Of a DNA stretch of 64,000 bases, positions 17,331 to 26,861 are shown in pieces. The translations under genes and the position numbers were made by a program. Location of the stretch: assembly GCF_019880545.1 (NCBI RefSeq), contig NZ_JAINVW010000003.1, positions 930,001 to 994,000 of the forward strand, read 5' to 3'. Position 1 is the stretch's first letter. Every line of letters begins with the position of its first letter. The notes under the pieces are model-generated. The model did no database searches. It was not told where the DNA came from and was given only the letters and a program-made list of their open reading frames with translations. Source of the DNA: Flagellimonas meishanensis. GTDB taxonomy: Bacteria; Bacteroidota; Bacteroidia; Flavobacteriales; Flavobacteriaceae.

Positions 17331-17448
17331 GGGAATTTTGTTTTGTTTAAAAATTGGTTGCTATCGAAATTAAGGAAAAACAGCCTTATTTGTTCATTCA
17401 GCCAGTTAAAAATTGGATAAATTCGTGTTAAATTCGATAAACAACCTT

Positions 17449-18729
17449 ATGCAAAAACTTGGATTCAAATGTTTTAACTGTTTGATTGCCATTTTTTTAT
17501 GTGGTTCATTTTTGTTTTTTGGATGCTCCTCGCTCAAAAAATCCTTGGATGCCAACCTCAATATCGAACCATTCGGGAATTCCTTGCATGGATTGGTCGT
17601 TGTTGATGGAAATACCAAAAAACCGGTTTACCAGCGTTTGGGCAATACTTACTTTACCCCAGCGAGCAATGTAAAGATCTTTACTTTCTACACTGGCCTA
17701 AAATTGCTCCCTGAGCGCATCCCCACGCTCCGGTATGCCTCGGTAAACGACACCCTGTTCGTAGAGGGCACCGGTGACCCCACATGGATGCATCCTTATT
17801 TTAAGGATAGCACGGTGATTGCCTGGCTGCAAACACAACCCGTGATCGCCCTTCATCTTAAAAATTTTGAAGGAGAACGTTTTGGGCCTGGATGGGCCTG
17901 GGAAGATTACGATCTCTACTTTTCACCAGAAAACAACGCCATGCCATTTTACGGGAATGTGGTTTCCCTGATCAATGTGGACAGTTTGAAGGTTTTCCCT
18001 GCACATTTCAAGCAACAAGTGATCGAGAAAGATACCTCCATGGCCAGGGATGAATACTCCAATACTTTTTATCTGGGAACGGACCAGGACAGTCTTCAAG
18101 TTCCATTTAGGACCAGCGATGGACTGACCCATCAATTCCTTGAAAAACTGTTGAAAAGAAAAATCACTCTTGTGAACAAGTTTCCAGCCCGTGAGAAAAA
18201 AATGCTCTATGGCATGGAAACCGATTCCATTTACAAGAGGATGTTGCTGAAAAGCGACAATTTTTTGGCAGAGCAACTCTTGATAACGGCCTCATCAACA
18301 CGCTCTGACACCCTGGGTATCCAAAGGGTAATTACATACATGCTTGAAAACGATTTAAGGGATTTGGACAACGAACCACGATGGGTGGATGGTTCCGGAC
18401 TGTCACGTTACAACCTGTTCACCCCAAAATCCATAGTGCAGGTGCTGCAGAAACTATATGACGAAGTTCCAGAACAGCGCTTGTTTTCCTTGTTTCCGAT
18501 GTGGGATTCCACGGGAACGGTTGAAAAATGGAAGGATTTGGACACCAAGCCGTTTGTTTTTGCCAAATCCGGTTCCTTGGGCAATAACTACAACCTTAGT
18601 GGATACCTCAAGACAAAATCCGGCAAGCTGTTGATCTTCAGTTTTATGAACAATCATTTCCGAATATCTACCGAGGAAGTACGCCATCAGATATACCAAA
18701 CCTTAAAAGTCCTGCGCGAGCGTTATTGA
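17449..18729 (+). CDS. PBP4-type D-alanyl-D-alanine carboxypeptidase, lipoprotein
   Basis: A 426-residue lipoprotein (lipobox FFGC, C26) of the S13 peptidase (DacB/PBP4) family. The catalytic SxxK is S73-N-V-K76 (PASNVK), followed by SDN in [13 protein letters not shown] and KSG in [10 protein letters not shown]. Such enzymes trim or cut peptidoglycan cross-links in the periplasm. The lipid anchor suggests attachment to the outer membrane. An upstream TTG (17413) would add 12 residues before the signal; ATG 17449 fits better. Its 3' end overlaps the convergent Nudix gene by 7 bp. Confidence 0.9.
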   Translation: MQKLGFKCFNCLIAIFLCGSFLFFGCSSLKKSLDANLNIEPFGNSLHGLVVVDGNTKKPVYQRLGNTYFTPASNVKIFTFYTGLKLLPERIPTLRYASVNDTLFVEGTGDPTWMHPYFKDSTVIAWLQTQPVIALHLKNFEGERFGPGWAWEDYDLYFSPENNAMPFYGNVVSLINVDSLKVFPAHFKQQVIEKDTSMARDEYSNTFYLGTDQDSLQVPFRTSDGLTHQFLEKLLKRKITLVNKFPAREKKMLYGMETDSIYKRMLLKSDNFLAEQLLITASSTRSDTLGIQRVITYMLENDLRDLDNEPRWVDGSGLSRYNLFTPKSIVQVLQKLYDEVPEQRLFSLFPMWDSTGTVEKWKDLDTKPFVFAKSGSLGNNYNLSGYLKTKSGKLLIFSFMNNHFRISTEEVRHQIYQTLKVLRERY

Positions 18730-19310
18730 CGCAACAGATTGTTAATTTGGGCATATTGCAATAGCATGATGGTCTTAGCATCCCGTATTTCACCCGTCCG
18801 GATCATTTCAAGTGCTTTTGGGAACGACATTTCCAAAACCTCAATATGCTCCGTCTCGTCTTCAGCACCTCCTCCCTCGCCCACTTTCATCCGGTCTTCG
18901 TATTCAGCAATAAAAAAGTGAAGGATTTCGGTCACGGAACCCGGCGACATATAAGATTCGAACACTTTTTTTACCTTATCCAACTTATATCCGGTCTCCT
19001 CCTCCACTTCTTTTTTAATGGTTGCTTCGGCATTGTTCTTTTCCAAGAGTCCTGCGCAGGCTTCAATCATCATACCATCTGGGTTTCCGTTTACGTAGGT
19101 TGGCATCCTGAACTGCCGTGTGAGCACCACCGTATTCTTCACGCAATTATATAATAAAATGGCTGCCCCATTGCCACGATCGTAGGCTTCCCGGACCTGG
19201 GTCTCCCATGTACCATCTTCCCGTTGATATTCAAAAGTAATCTTATGCAACGTGTACCAGTTGTCGGACAGCAGCTCTTTTCCAATATTTCGGACGTTTC
19301 CGTATTTCAT
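18723..19310 (-). CDS. nudK: NudK-type Nudix hydrolase
   Basis: A 195-residue Nudix hydrolase. The Nudix helix is at G87-GLLEKN...KEVEEETG (100-107), with K in place of the usual R before E101 and the metal-binding glutamates E104/E105. The N-terminal [18 protein letters not shown] and the length match GDP-mannose pyrophosphatase NudK, which splits GDP-mannose to GMP and mannose-1-phosphate. An ADP-ribose pyrophosphatase role is the main alternative. It is followed downstream at its 5' side by a DUF2461 gene on the same strand. Confidence 0.85.
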   Translation of the reverse strand: MKYGNVRNIGKELLSDNWYTLHKITFEYQREDGTWETQVREAYDRGNGAAILLYNCVKNTVVLTRQFRMPTYVNGNPDGMMIEACAGLLEKNNAEATIKKEVEEETGYKLDKVKKVFESYMSPGSVTEILHFFIAEYEDRMKVGEGGGAEDETEHIEVLEMSFPKALEMIRTGEIRDAKTIMLLQYAQINNLLRQ

Positions 19311-19319
19311 GATTTGATC

Positions 19320-19973
19320 TTAAATGGATACCGCCTGATTCAGGTAACGGCGAAAGGGGAGCATCTCCATATATACTTGAATTATTTTTTCCTTAAAATC
19401 ACTTCGGAATATCGCTTCCCTTTTTAGTTGATGCTCAACGCCGAAGGTTTTGTTCCTGAGCAGTTCAATATGGGGGTGGTCATTTGAAAAACCCTTGGGC
19501 GCCTGGGTTAATTTTTCATCTTCGTACAGACTCCCGAATATTTTTTTAAAGGAAGGTTTGTCCAGTATGGCCTGCAGTTCCTCGCCATCATAATCAATGC
19601 CCTCCCGAATACTGCGAAGGGTCTTGGCATCGGGCCGCCATAACCCTCCGGCCAAAAGACATTGTTTCAACCCGATTTCGATATAAAAATCGGCTGAACC
19701 GGGCGCTTTGTCCAACCCGGCACCAAAATGATCTTTGTACACCGGCTTGTGCGGATGGAACATTAAATTATTGTTGATGCGGTTTATCCCCCGCTTGCCA
19801 GGAGTGGGGTAATAATCATCGTGCAGCTGTGCGGCGGTTACGTCCAAATCATCCAACCAAAGTATGAATTCCGCCCGAAGCGAATGGTACCACTTGCGAT
19901 TGGCATCCATCCATTCCTTGTTGTTGTTCTTTTGGAGTTGTTCCAGAAAATCAAAAAGATTGTGAAAATCCAT
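19320..19973 (-). CDS. DUF2461 (TIGR02453) family protein
   Basis: A 217-residue protein with typical family blocks: FDFLEQLQKNNNKEWMDANR at the N-terminus, YYPTPGKRGINRINNN, DHFGAGLDKAPGSADFYIEI and LRSIREGIDYDGEEL. Function unknown; widely conserved in Bacteroidota. It lies 9 bp upstream of the Nudix gene and is probably co-transcribed. ATG 19973 chosen over an upstream start by family N-terminus. Confidence 0.88.
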   Translation of the reverse strand: MDFHNLFDFLEQLQKNNNKEWMDANRKWYHSLRAEFILWLDDLDVTAAQLHDDYYPTPGKRGINRINNNLMFHPHKPVYKDHFGAGLDKAPGSADFYIEIGLKQCLLAGGLWRPDAKTLRSIREGIDYDGEELQAILDKPSFKKIFGSLYEDEKLTQAPKGFSNDHPHIELLRNKTFGVEHQLKREAIFRSDFKEKIIQVYMEMLPFRRYLNQAVSI

Positions 19974-20206
19974 GTTGCGAACATAGAAAAAAGACACCTA
20001 TTTTTTGGTTTTGCCAACCCTTAATTTCAAATGGTGCAAAAAGATTTCGCACTTCCATTTTATTCGGTTCGAAATGACCAAAAGTATCTTTTCAAGAAAC
20101 ATCCAACTTCCTGAGCCAGCATTCCAACTCCTTTATCCCAAACCCTAACCCCTTTTGCTTGTGTTCTTGCCATTGACTTCAAAATCCGCCATCTCGCATT
20201 CAAAAT

Positions 20207-21007
20207 CTAGAATCTATTATCCCCATCCAACAAGTCCCCCAGACCTCCTAAAATGCTTCCTTCGCCTTTATCTTTTCCGCCTCCCTTGGGTGCAGCGGCC
20301 CAAACGCGTCCTGCCAATCGGCTAAAGGGCAGCGATTGAATATAAACGGTTCCTGGCCCACGAAGTGTGGCAAAGAAAAGTCCTTCGCCTCCAAAGACGG
20401 TATTGCGGATGCCACCGATAAATTCGATATCATAATCAACCGTCTGTGAAAAGCCAACAATGCACCCGGTATCCACTTTTAACACCTCGCCTGCGGCCAG
20501 TTCCTTTTTTGCCAAGGTTCCCCCGGCATGCACAAAGGCCATTCCATCACCCTCCAGCTTTTGCATGATGAATCCCTCACCGCCAAAAAGCCCGCGGCCC
20601 AGACGCTTCGAGAACTCAATCCCAACGGAAACCCCTTTCGCTGCGCATAAAAAAGCATCTTTTTGACAGATGAACTTGCCTCCCTTTTCGAAAAGGTCTA
20701 TGGGCAGTATTTTTCCCGGATAGGGCGAAGCAAAGCTTACTTGTTTTTTTCCTTGGCCCACATTCAGAAAAGCTGTCATAAACAGGCTTTCACCAGTTAA
20801 AATACGTTTGCCTGCGGAGAAAATCTTTCCCAACACCCCAGAATCCTGTCCTGAACCATCGCCAAAAATGGTGCTCATTTTAATATCGCTGTCCATCATC
20901 ATAAAACTGCCGGCCTCCGCAACCACCGCCTCTTGGGGGTCGAGTTCTATTTCCACATATTGCATTTCTTCGCCGTAGATTTCATAGTCTATTTCGTGTG
21001 CATTCAT
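20207..21007 (-). CDS. TIGR00266/AIM24-family protein
   Basis: A 266-residue beta-rich protein starting with [19 protein letters not shown] and containing glycine-rich repeats ([45 protein letters not shown]). It matches the TIGR00266/AIM24 family, which forms trimeric beta-structures; its bacterial role is unknown. The C-terminal glycine/lysine-rich tail ([15 protein letters not shown]) is probably disordered. Single gene. Confidence 0.87.
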   Translation of the reverse strand: MNAHEIDYEIYGEEMQYVEIELDPQEAVVAEAGSFMMMDSDIKMSTIFGDGSGQDSGVLGKIFSAGKRILTGESLFMTAFLNVGQGKKQVSFASPYPGKILPIDLFEKGGKFICQKDAFLCAAKGVSVGIEFSKRLGRGLFGGEGFIMQKLEGDGMAFVHAGGTLAKKELAAGEVLKVDTGCIVGFSQTVDYDIEFIGGIRNTVFGGEGLFFATLRGPGTVYIQSLPFSRLAGRVWAAAPKGGGKDKGEGSILGGLGDLLDGDNRF

Positions 21008-21077
21008 TTTTTGATTGTTTTTTGTTTACTGCCCAATAAGTTGATCAGTTTCTCAATTTGTTACGGTTTTGTGCAAC

Positions 21078-21101
21078 AAAAAAGCAGTCCGAAAGACTGC
21101 C
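21078..21101 (-). terminator. Intrinsic terminator (leftward)
   Basis: On the minus strand GGCAGTC-TTTCG-GACTGC is followed by TTTTTTG. It terminates the DUF1508 gene at 21131-21457. Confidence 0.8.
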
Positions 21102-21130
21102 TTTATGATGCTGGAAGGCTATTTTGATGC

Positions 21131-21457
21131 CTAAATTTCCACTACAGCTGCATCCGGTGCATTTTTCTTCACCGATGCAATGCCATTTTCCATGGCAGAA
21201 GTAGAGGTGTACATTTCACTTTTGCCAATGACCTGTCCGTTGGACGCCTTTAAGTTGAAATATGGACTGCCATCCTTGGCGGTCTTACGCTCAAAGCGGT
21301 CGTCGTTCTGAGAATTGGTCCTTACGGACTCAATGCCGTTCTCGCAGGCCGACTTACTGTTGTAAGATTCGCTGGTGAGGATAACCTGACCGTTTCCGGC
21401 CTTTAGGTTGAACATTGTTTTGCCAGAACTTGTGGATTTAATTTCAAATTTTCCCAT
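21131..21457 (-). CDS. YegP-like protein with two DUF1508 repeats
   Basis: A 108-residue protein with two tandem DUF1508 units: KFEIKSTSSGKTMFNLKAGNGQ...ESYNSKSACENGIESV, and FERKTAKDGSPYFNLKASNGQ...EMYTSTSAMENGIASV. E. coli YegP has the same duplicated architecture. Function is unknown; it is small, cytoplasmic and often abundant. The gene has its own terminator. Confidence 0.92.
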   Translation of the reverse strand: MGKFEIKSTSSGKTMFNLKAGNGQVILTSESYNSKSACENGIESVRTNSQNDDRFERKTAKDGSPYFNLKASNGQVIGKSEMYTSTSAMENGIASVKKNAPDAAVVEI

Positions 21458-21527
21458 GGGTATTAAATTTCTGTTTTAGTGTTGGAAATGAAATTACTAA
21501 AAATTAACATATATAAAAAGAAGATGT

Positions 21528-21992
21528 TCAGCTTTTCACCTTCACTGTCCATTCAAAATGAAAAGTGGACACCGTTACGCCTTCAGAATTTACCCCGACC
21601 GACTTCATCCAAAGGGTCTGCCCCTCCCCTGTTTCAATGGTTTTTTGAATAGCCTGGGCAATTGAATCTCCATCCTCGCAGGTAAAGATGATCCTGCCCG
21701 TGGCTTTTTTGGTGAAAGTTGCCTTGTTGTTCGCCACCAACATGGATATGTTCTTTCCACTTTTGTGAATCTCATTCATTACCATGGCGCCAGTGCTCAA
21801 CTCGGCGGCCATTCCCTGCACTGCCCAAAACATGGATTTGAACGGGTTTTGATTGAACCATCTGTGTTTCACACGGGTTACTGCCTTTTTTTCATCAATA
21901 TGGGTCAAACGTACCCCGCACCACCATGCGGATGGAAGTTTAAGAAAAGTGAACGTGTTGATTTTGCTAGGTGTCAATGCCATGTCATCCAT
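21528..21992 (-). CDS. DUF4442 hotdog-fold protein (thioesterase-like)
   Basis: A 154-residue protein with the DUF4442 pattern: an N-terminal helix with LPSAWWCGVRL, then VKHRWFNQNPFKSMFWAVQGMAAELSTG and a beta-rich C-terminus. The fold is related to PaaI-type acyl-CoA thioesterases, but the substrate is unknown. ATG at 21983 is an alternative start. Confidence 0.82.
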   Translation of the reverse strand: MDDMALTPSKINTFTFLKLPSAWWCGVRLTHIDEKKAVTRVKHRWFNQNPFKSMFWAVQGMAAELSTGAMVMNEIHKSGKNISMLVANNKATFTKKATGRIIFTCEDGDSIAQAIQKTIETGEGQTLWMKSVGVNSEGVTVSTFHFEWTVKVKS

Positions 21993-22065
21993 TTAGTGCA
22001 TGCTAAAATACCTAAAATAATAACTACAATGATATGTTAAATAAATGTTAATTAATAGTACTTTG

Positions 22066-22099
22066 TTTTGCATAGTACCATCTTTTGGATATATATTTG
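22066..22099 (+). promoter_or_regulatory. Bacteroidota-type promoter (TTTTG, 21 bp, TATATTTG)
   Basis: A -33-like TTTTG at 22066-22070 and an exact -7 TAnnTTTG match at 22092-22099. The expected start site would lie about 45 bp before the ATG at 22152. Confidence 0.5.
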
Positions 22100-22151
22100 C
22101 ATCGTAAGCTAATAGGTAAACTAATTTGTATTCAAAAATCATCGATCAAAA

Positions 22152-22634
22152 ATGGCTGCAACTTTAACCAAACACGAAAGAAACCTGTCCGCAATAATCC
22201 ATGCGTCCACCTTCTCGAAGTATTTTATTCCCTTTGGGAACTTCATACTTCCCTTGATTTTGTGGACCGCAAATAAAAAGGAGCATCAATTTGTGGACTA
22301 CAATGGAAAACAGGCCCTCAACTTTCAGATAAGCATGTTGCTCTACTCGATTGTCGCCGGCTTGATCAGCATCCCATTTTTTATCGGTTTTTTACCGGAT
22401 ATGTTCGATTGGGATTTTTTTCGTCTACATAAGCTGAGTGATCTGAACAATTTGAACATCCACATCAGCAGTGACGATTTTAGGTTTGGAAGATTGTTCT
22501 GGCCAGCGGGCATAAGCGGTTTGCTTCAAGTGGCCCTGGCGGTGATCAATATAGTTTATACCATTTTGGCGACCATTAGAACCAATGAGGGGCAAACTTT
22601 CAAGTATCCATTAACCATAAAATTCATCAAGTAA
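22152..22634 (+). CDS. DUF4870 membrane protein
   Basis: A 160-residue inner-membrane protein with three to four helices. The N-terminal part carries DUF4870 features: IIHASTFSKYFIPFGNFILPLILW, then HQFVDYNGKQALNFQIS, and a C-terminal VYTILATIRTNEGQTFKYPL. Function unknown. Its stop overlaps the start of the next gene (TAATG), so the two are translationally coupled. Confidence 0.87.
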   Translation: MAATLTKHERNLSAIIHASTFSKYFIPFGNFILPLILWTANKKEHQFVDYNGKQALNFQISMLLYSIVAGLISIPFFIGFLPDMFDWDFFRLHKLSDLNNLNIHISSDDFRFGRLFWPAGISGLLQVALAVINIVYTILATIRTNEGQTFKYPLTIKFIK

Positions 22635-23083
22635 TGGGGAAGCTGCTGATTATTGGAATATTCTTGACTATGGGGATGCTTTCGCTTAGTGCCCAAGTCT
22701 CAAAAGATTCAAAGTTGTACCAAGAAATAGTTAAAATGGACCAAATTTATTTTGGTGCCTACAATGAGTGCGACATGGCAAAACAAGCAGAGCTATATGA
22801 TGAGGATATTGAATTCTACCACGATTCAGGCGGCTTGGAAACCAACAAAGTAGCATTATTGCAAAGCATTGAAGATAATATCTGTGGAAAAGTGACCAGG
22901 GCATTGGTGCCCAATAGTATTGAAGTTCACCCGATACCTGGTTTAGGTGCCGTAGAGATAGGGAAGCATAGCTTCTTTAATAATCAAGAGCCTGATGCTA
23001 AATCGGATGCGAGTAAATTCATCATCATTTGGAAACAAAATGAAAACAATTGGAAAATAAGTAGGGTCATCAGCCTACACTGA
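22634..23083 (+). CDS. Secreted DUF4440/NTF2-like protein
   Basis: A 149-residue exported protein with a signal peptide ending LSLSAQ. The mature part is an NTF2-like domain of the DUF4440 type: KMDQIYFGAYNECDMAKQAELYDEDIEFYHD, then IEVHPIPGLGAVEIGKHSF and FIIIWKQNENNWKISRVISLH. It probably binds a small ligand; no function is known. Start and stop overlap with the DUF4870 gene. Confidence 0.85.
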   Translation: MGKLLIIGIFLTMGMLSLSAQVSKDSKLYQEIVKMDQIYFGAYNECDMAKQAELYDEDIEFYHDSGGLETNKVALLQSIEDNICGKVTRALVPNSIEVHPIPGLGAVEIGKHSFFNNQEPDAKSDASKFIIIWKQNENNWKISRVISLH

Positions 23084-23109
23084 TCTAAAATAAAAAGGAG
23101 TTTAATCAC

Positions 23110-23133
23110 TTGCCCTGAACGAAGTCGAGGGGC
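23110..23133. repeat. Fragment resembling a dispersed repeat
   Basis: The sequence around CCCTGAACGAAGTCGAGGGG resembles the short dispersed repeats of the GAACGAAGTCGAAGG type common between genes in flavobacteria. A related, inverted-looking fragment (GAGCCTGTCAAAGTA) occurs at 47135-47149. Only similarity by eye. Confidence 0.35.
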
Positions 23134-23184
23134 CAATCAAAAAACGAACAAATCATCAATCAAAAAATCAATCAATCAAAAAAC

Positions 23185-23226
23185 GTTTCCACTCCCCTGC
23201 TCATCACAGGGGACTGGAGTGGAAAC
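23185..23226. other. Long perfect hairpin upstream of the PadR operon
   Basis: An 11-bp perfect stem, GTTTCCACTCC with GGAGTGGAAAC, encloses a second short stem (CCTG/CAGG). It lies 40-81 bp before the padR start. There is no T run typical of a terminator, so it may be an operator, an RNA leader structure or a palindromic repeat. Short direct repeats of AAAACGAACA flank it (about 23141 and 23232). Confidence 0.55.
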
Positions 23227-23265
23227 AAAAAAAACGAACAGTAATTAAATAAGAACCATGAAGTT

Positions 23266-23595
23266 ATGAACATAGAAAACACAAAGGCACAAATGCGCAA
23301 AGGGGTTCTGGAGTATTGCATACTCTCCATCATCAAGGATGAGGACAAGTATGCCTCCGAAATTCTTGAAGCCCTAAAAGACGCTAAGATGCTGGTGGTG
23401 GAAGGGACCATTTATCCCTTGCTGACAAGGCTGAAGAACGCTGGACTGCTCAACTACCGTTGGGAAGAATCCACCTCTGGGCCACCCCGCAAATATTACG
23501 CCCTTACGGAAACAGGCCAATTGTTCCTAAAGGAACTCAACGGCACCTGGGACGAACTAAGAAATGCAGTGAATCTGGTAACCAACACTAAATAA
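23266..23595 (+). CDS. PadR-family transcriptional regulator
   Basis: A 109-residue winged-helix regulator: RKGVLEYCILSIIKDEDKYASEIL, VVEGTIYPLLTRLKNAGLL, and the wing GPPRKYYALTETG, all typical of the short PadR subfamily. It is 12 bp upstream of a PspC-domain gene. The PadR/PspC/DUF2807 gene order is common in Flavobacteriia and suggests an envelope-stress role. It probably represses its own operon. Confidence 0.93.
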   Translation: MNIENTKAQMRKGVLEYCILSIIKDEDKYASEILEALKDAKMLVVEGTIYPLLTRLKNAGLLNYRWEESTSGPPRKYYALTETGQLFLKELNGTWDELRNAVNLVTNTK

Positions 23596-23607
23596 GAACT
23601 TAAAGCA

Positions 23608-25347
23608 ATGAACAAGACAGTAAATATAAATCTCGCCAATTCGCTTTTTCACATAGATGAAAACGCGTACAACAAATTGAGGCGGTACCTGGAATCCATA
23701 AAACGCTCCTTCGCCGGCACCACGGGAAGTGAAGAGATCATAGCCGATATAGAGGCACGTATTGCCGAGCTCTTTTTGGAGAAGATGGAAAACGAACGTC
23801 AGGTAATCACCCAAAAGGAGGTGGACTCCGTAATAAACATCATGGGCCAGCCCGAGGACTATATGGTGGACGAGGACATTTTTGAGGACGAGCCCAAAAA
23901 GAGCTTCGAACAGCCAACATCAAGGACCAAAAAACTCTATCGGGATATTAACCAAAAATACATCGGTGGTGTCTGCGCAGGCCTGGAACACTATCTAGGT
24001 TTTGATGCCCTATGGATCAGGCTAATCTTTATTCTATTGGCGGTATTCACAGGTTTCGGACTTATTGCCTACCTGCTCCTTTGGATCTTGGTGCCCGAAG
24101 CGGCCACAACTTCCCAAAAACTGGATATGCGGGGAGAGCCCATCAACATCAGCAATATAGAACGCAAAGTTAAAGAGGGGTTTGATGATGTTGCGGACAA
24201 AGTAAAAAGTGTTGACTACGAAAAAGTGGGCAACAAGGTCAAAAGCGGCTCCAAGACCTTTTTTGATGCCATTGGCGACATTATTATGTTCCTGTTCAAG
24301 GTATTTGGCAAATTCATCGGCATTTTGCTGATAATCATTGGTGCAACTACCCTTATTGGATTGTTCATCGCCCTGTTTACCATAGGTATGGTCAATGCAG
24401 TGAACTTGCCCGGTGTGGATTTCTATGACATTGTGCTTACCACAGGGGCCCCGGTTTGGGTAGTATCGCTGCTATTGTTCTTTACCTTGGGCATCCCGTT
24501 CTTCTTCTTGCTCTATCTGGGCTTAAAGATTTTGGTGAACAACATAAAATCCATCGGGAACATTGCCAAGTTTTCCCTATTGGGGCTTTGGTTGATCTCT
24601 TTGGGAATCCTTATTGCCCTCGGCATTCGACAAACGGCTGAATTTGCCAACGTGGGCAGTGTTAGCATCAAGGACCAAATGGTTATGGAAAATACCTCGG
24701 ACACACTTCGTATTAAAATGAAGGATTCCGAATTGGATTATGGAATGGAAAACATGCACTTTGGAAGAATGGCCTTTGCCTATGATAACAATGACAACAA
24801 GATTCTGATTTCGGATGAAGTGGAAATAAGGGTGCGCGAGGCTGAGGATTCCATTGTGCACATCAATGTAAGAAAGGATGCGCATGGCAATACGGCACTT
24901 GCTGCCCGCGAAAGGGCCAAGCAAATCAATTATGGATATGCGTTCGAGGGCAACCAAATCATTTTGGATGAGTTCCTCACCACGGACCCTGCCAACAAGG
25001 CACGGAACCAAGAGGTGACCTCCACCATATATATTCCCAAGGGCATGGTGGTGGTGTTCGACGAATCGACTCGTGGATATGTTGGACGCGGTATTTCAAA
25101 CGACAGGGATTATTACAGAAGCAACATGGTGGGATATACCTGGGTAATGGGAGATGATGGGGAACTGAAGTGCCTGGACTGTCCGGAAGAAGAGGAAGAA
25201 CAAACGGATGAGGAAGAAGAAGGCGGTAAGATCATCATTAATGAAGACGGTGTGAACATCGATGTAAAAGATCGGAAAGATTCCTTTAAAATGAGAATAG
25301 ACCAAGACGGGGTAGAAATCAAAGCTGGAGAAAAGAACAACAATTGA
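23608..25347 (+). CDS. PspC-domain membrane protein
   Basis: A 579-residue inner-membrane protein. Residues about 1-90 are soluble and alpha/beta (VNINLANSLFHIDENAYNKL...GSEEIIADIEARIAELF). Residues about 108-168 form a PspC domain (KLYRDINQKYIGGVCAGLEHYL, then a membrane helix). Three or four further helices follow (about 225-345), then a beta-rich periplasmic part and an acidic C-terminus (CPEEEEEQTDEEEEGG). PspC proteins sense or respond to envelope stress. It is the second gene of the PadR operon. Confidence 0.9.
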   Translation: MNKTVNINLANSLFHIDENAYNKLRRYLESIKRSFAGTTGSEEIIADIEARIAELFLEKMENERQVITQKEVDSVINIMGQPEDYMVDEDIFEDEPKKSFEQPTSRTKKLYRDINQKYIGGVCAGLEHYLGFDALWIRLIFILLAVFTGFGLIAYLLLWILVPEAATTSQKLDMRGEPINISNIERKVKEGFDDVADKVKSVDYEKVGNKVKSGSKTFFDAIGDIIMFLFKVFGKFIGILLIIIGATTLIGLFIALFTIGMVNAVNLPGVDFYDIVLTTGAPVWVVSLLLFFTLGIPFFFLLYLGLKILVNNIKSIGNIAKFSLLGLWLISLGILIALGIRQTAEFANVGSVSIKDQMVMENTSDTLRIKMKDSELDYGMENMHFGRMAFAYDNNDNKILISDEVEIRVREAEDSIVHINVRKDAHGNTALAARERAKQINYGYAFEGNQIILDEFLTTDPANKARNQEVTSTIYIPKGMVVVFDESTRGYVGRGISNDRDYYRSNMVGYTWVMGDDGELKCLDCPEEEEEQTDEEEEGGKIIINEDGVNIDVKDRKDSFKMRIDQDGVEIKAGEKNNN

Positions 25348-25434
25348 GTCACGCTTTTTGACAGTTCGGTAACCTTTCTTAAGACAACCTTAGAATAAAC
25401 AAGAATTTTGAATCAATCATTAAAAACAACAATC

Positions 25435-26157
25435 ATGACAACACTAGCTAAAATTGCAATTGCCATCTTCTTTTCCATTTTTGCATCTTCCTGTATGTTC
25501 GATGTTAACTTTGGCGATGGCAAACGAGGAAATGGAAACGTGGTGGAAGAAACCCGAAACGTGAAGGAGGATTTTACCGTGGTTTCCGCTTCAGAGGGCC
25601 TCGATGTATTTGTTACCCAAGGTGCCGACTACAAAATATCTGTGGAGGCCGATGAGAATATCATAGATTTGATAGGAACGGATATCCGAGAAGGAAGGCT
25701 ACGGGTACATGCCATAGAAAACATTGGCAGGGCCACCAAAAAAGTATATGTTACACTTCCCAAGGTCACCGCCCTAAAAAGTTCCAGTGGTGCAGACCTT
25801 ATCGCTCAGAATGTAATTGAGTCCGAAAGCATTGAACTGGAGGCCAGCAGCGGTTCGGACCTTCATGTGGAATTGAACGCACAGGATGTTACCGCGCAAG
25901 CCAGTAGCGGTGCCGACATCAAAATTGCAGGACAGACAGATTATCTGTATGCGGATGCCAGCAGCGGCGCGGACATAAAGGCACGTGATCTTACAGCCAA
26001 AAATTGCAATGCGGAGGCCAGCAGTGGTGCGGATATTTCGGTCAACGTTTCCGAATCCTTGATAGCGGATGCCAGCAGCGGCGCCGACATTTCATACACT
26101 GGGGAGGCTAGCGTGGAAAAGAAAAAATCGGTTTCCGGCAGCGTCCGTAAATATTGA
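25435..26157 (+). CDS. DUF2807 lipoprotein (GIN domain) with ASSGAD repeats
   Basis: A 240-residue lipoprotein (lipobox FASSC). The mature part is a right-handed beta-helix-like GIN domain (DUF2807): VVSASEGLDVFVTQGADYKISVEAD, then regular coils containing SSSGADL, ASSGSDL and repeated ASSGADI, about one every 20 residues. Such domains are thought to be surface or periplasmic adhesin-like. It is the last gene of the PadR operon. ATG 25435 gives the best signal peptide; the frame is open from a TTG at 25408. Confidence 0.9.
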   Translation: MTTLAKIAIAIFFSIFASSCMFDVNFGDGKRGNGNVVEETRNVKEDFTVVSASEGLDVFVTQGADYKISVEADENIIDLIGTDIREGRLRVHAIENIGRATKKVYVTLPKVTALKSSSGADLIAQNVIESESIELEASSGSDLHVELNAQDVTAQASSGADIKIAGQTDYLYADASSGADIKARDLTAKNCNAEASSGADISVNVSESLIADASSGADISYTGEASVEKKKSVSGSVRKY

Positions 26158-26221
26158 TTGGGCAAGATGTAATATAAGGGCATTTGTCCTTTGCCACCAA
26201 CCAAATCGACCTAACCAAGTG

Positions 26222-26246
26222 AAGACCCGGCATAAATCGGGTCTTT
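26222..26246 (+). terminator. Intrinsic terminator
   Basis: Stem AAGACCCG/CGGGTCTT with an 8-nt loop and TTTT, 65 bp after the DUF2807 gene. Confidence 0.78.
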
Positions 26247-26339
26247 TCATTGCTATATTCTCATTTTTTTAATACAACACTTGATTCATTATTAGAAATT
26301 ATTGTACCTTATTAGAGCAATCTCAACAAATTCTCAACT

Positions 26340-26789
26340 ATGAAGAAAATACTAGCCTTGGCCGTATTGATGCTTTTTTTGGTATCGGCCTCAAGATTTG
26401 ACCCGCCAACACCGGTGCATATGCATTCCATTGAAGGAACTTGGGAATTGCAAAGCTTTTATAACTACGATGATGGAGTGAACATCTCCGATACCGTGCC
26501 CAAAACGGAAGGTTACAGACAGGTAAAAATGTATTATAATGGAAAAGTGATGTGGTCCAGATACGTACCCAATGAGTCCAATGGCAGATTTGGCTATGGT
26601 TCCTACTACATTACGGATGACGAACTACACGAAACCATTATCTATGGGGATTCCGAAATGATGAAGGCCCTGGACACCTTGACGGAGTTTGTTTTTGAGC
26701 TAGACCTTAAAAGTGATACCTACAGTCAAATAAGTTTGGATGAAAATGGGAACAGAACTTTTTCGGAGAACTATAAGCGAATTGATTAA
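26340..26789 (+). CDS. Secreted lipocalin-like hypothetical protein
   Basis: A 149-residue exported protein: signal peptide MKKILALAVLMLFLVSAS, then SIEGTWELQSFYNYDDG, the opening strand typical of small lipocalin-like proteins, and a beta-rich body (YRQVKMYYNGKVMWSRYVP). The C-terminus (LDENGNRTFSENYKRID) also fits. It probably binds a small hydrophobic ligand, but no function is known. Confidence 0.75.
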   Translation: MKKILALAVLMLFLVSASRFDPPTPVHMHSIEGTWELQSFYNYDDGVNISDTVPKTEGYRQVKMYYNGKVMWSRYVPNESNGRFGYGSYYITDDELHETIIYGDSEMMKALDTLTEFVFELDLKSDTYSQISLDENGNRTFSENYKRID

Positions 26790-26810
26790 ATGAATTAGCA
26801 CTCCATTAAA

Positions 26811-26841
26811 AAAGGGCATCTTATCTAAGATGCCCTTTTTG
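26811..26841. terminator. Bidirectional intrinsic terminator
   Basis: Stem GGGCATCTT/AAGATGCCC, 9 bp perfect, with A and T runs on the two sides, between convergent genes (lipocalin-like and trxB). Confidence 0.88.
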
Positions 26842-26861
26842 TTTTTCCACTGATTTAGCCA

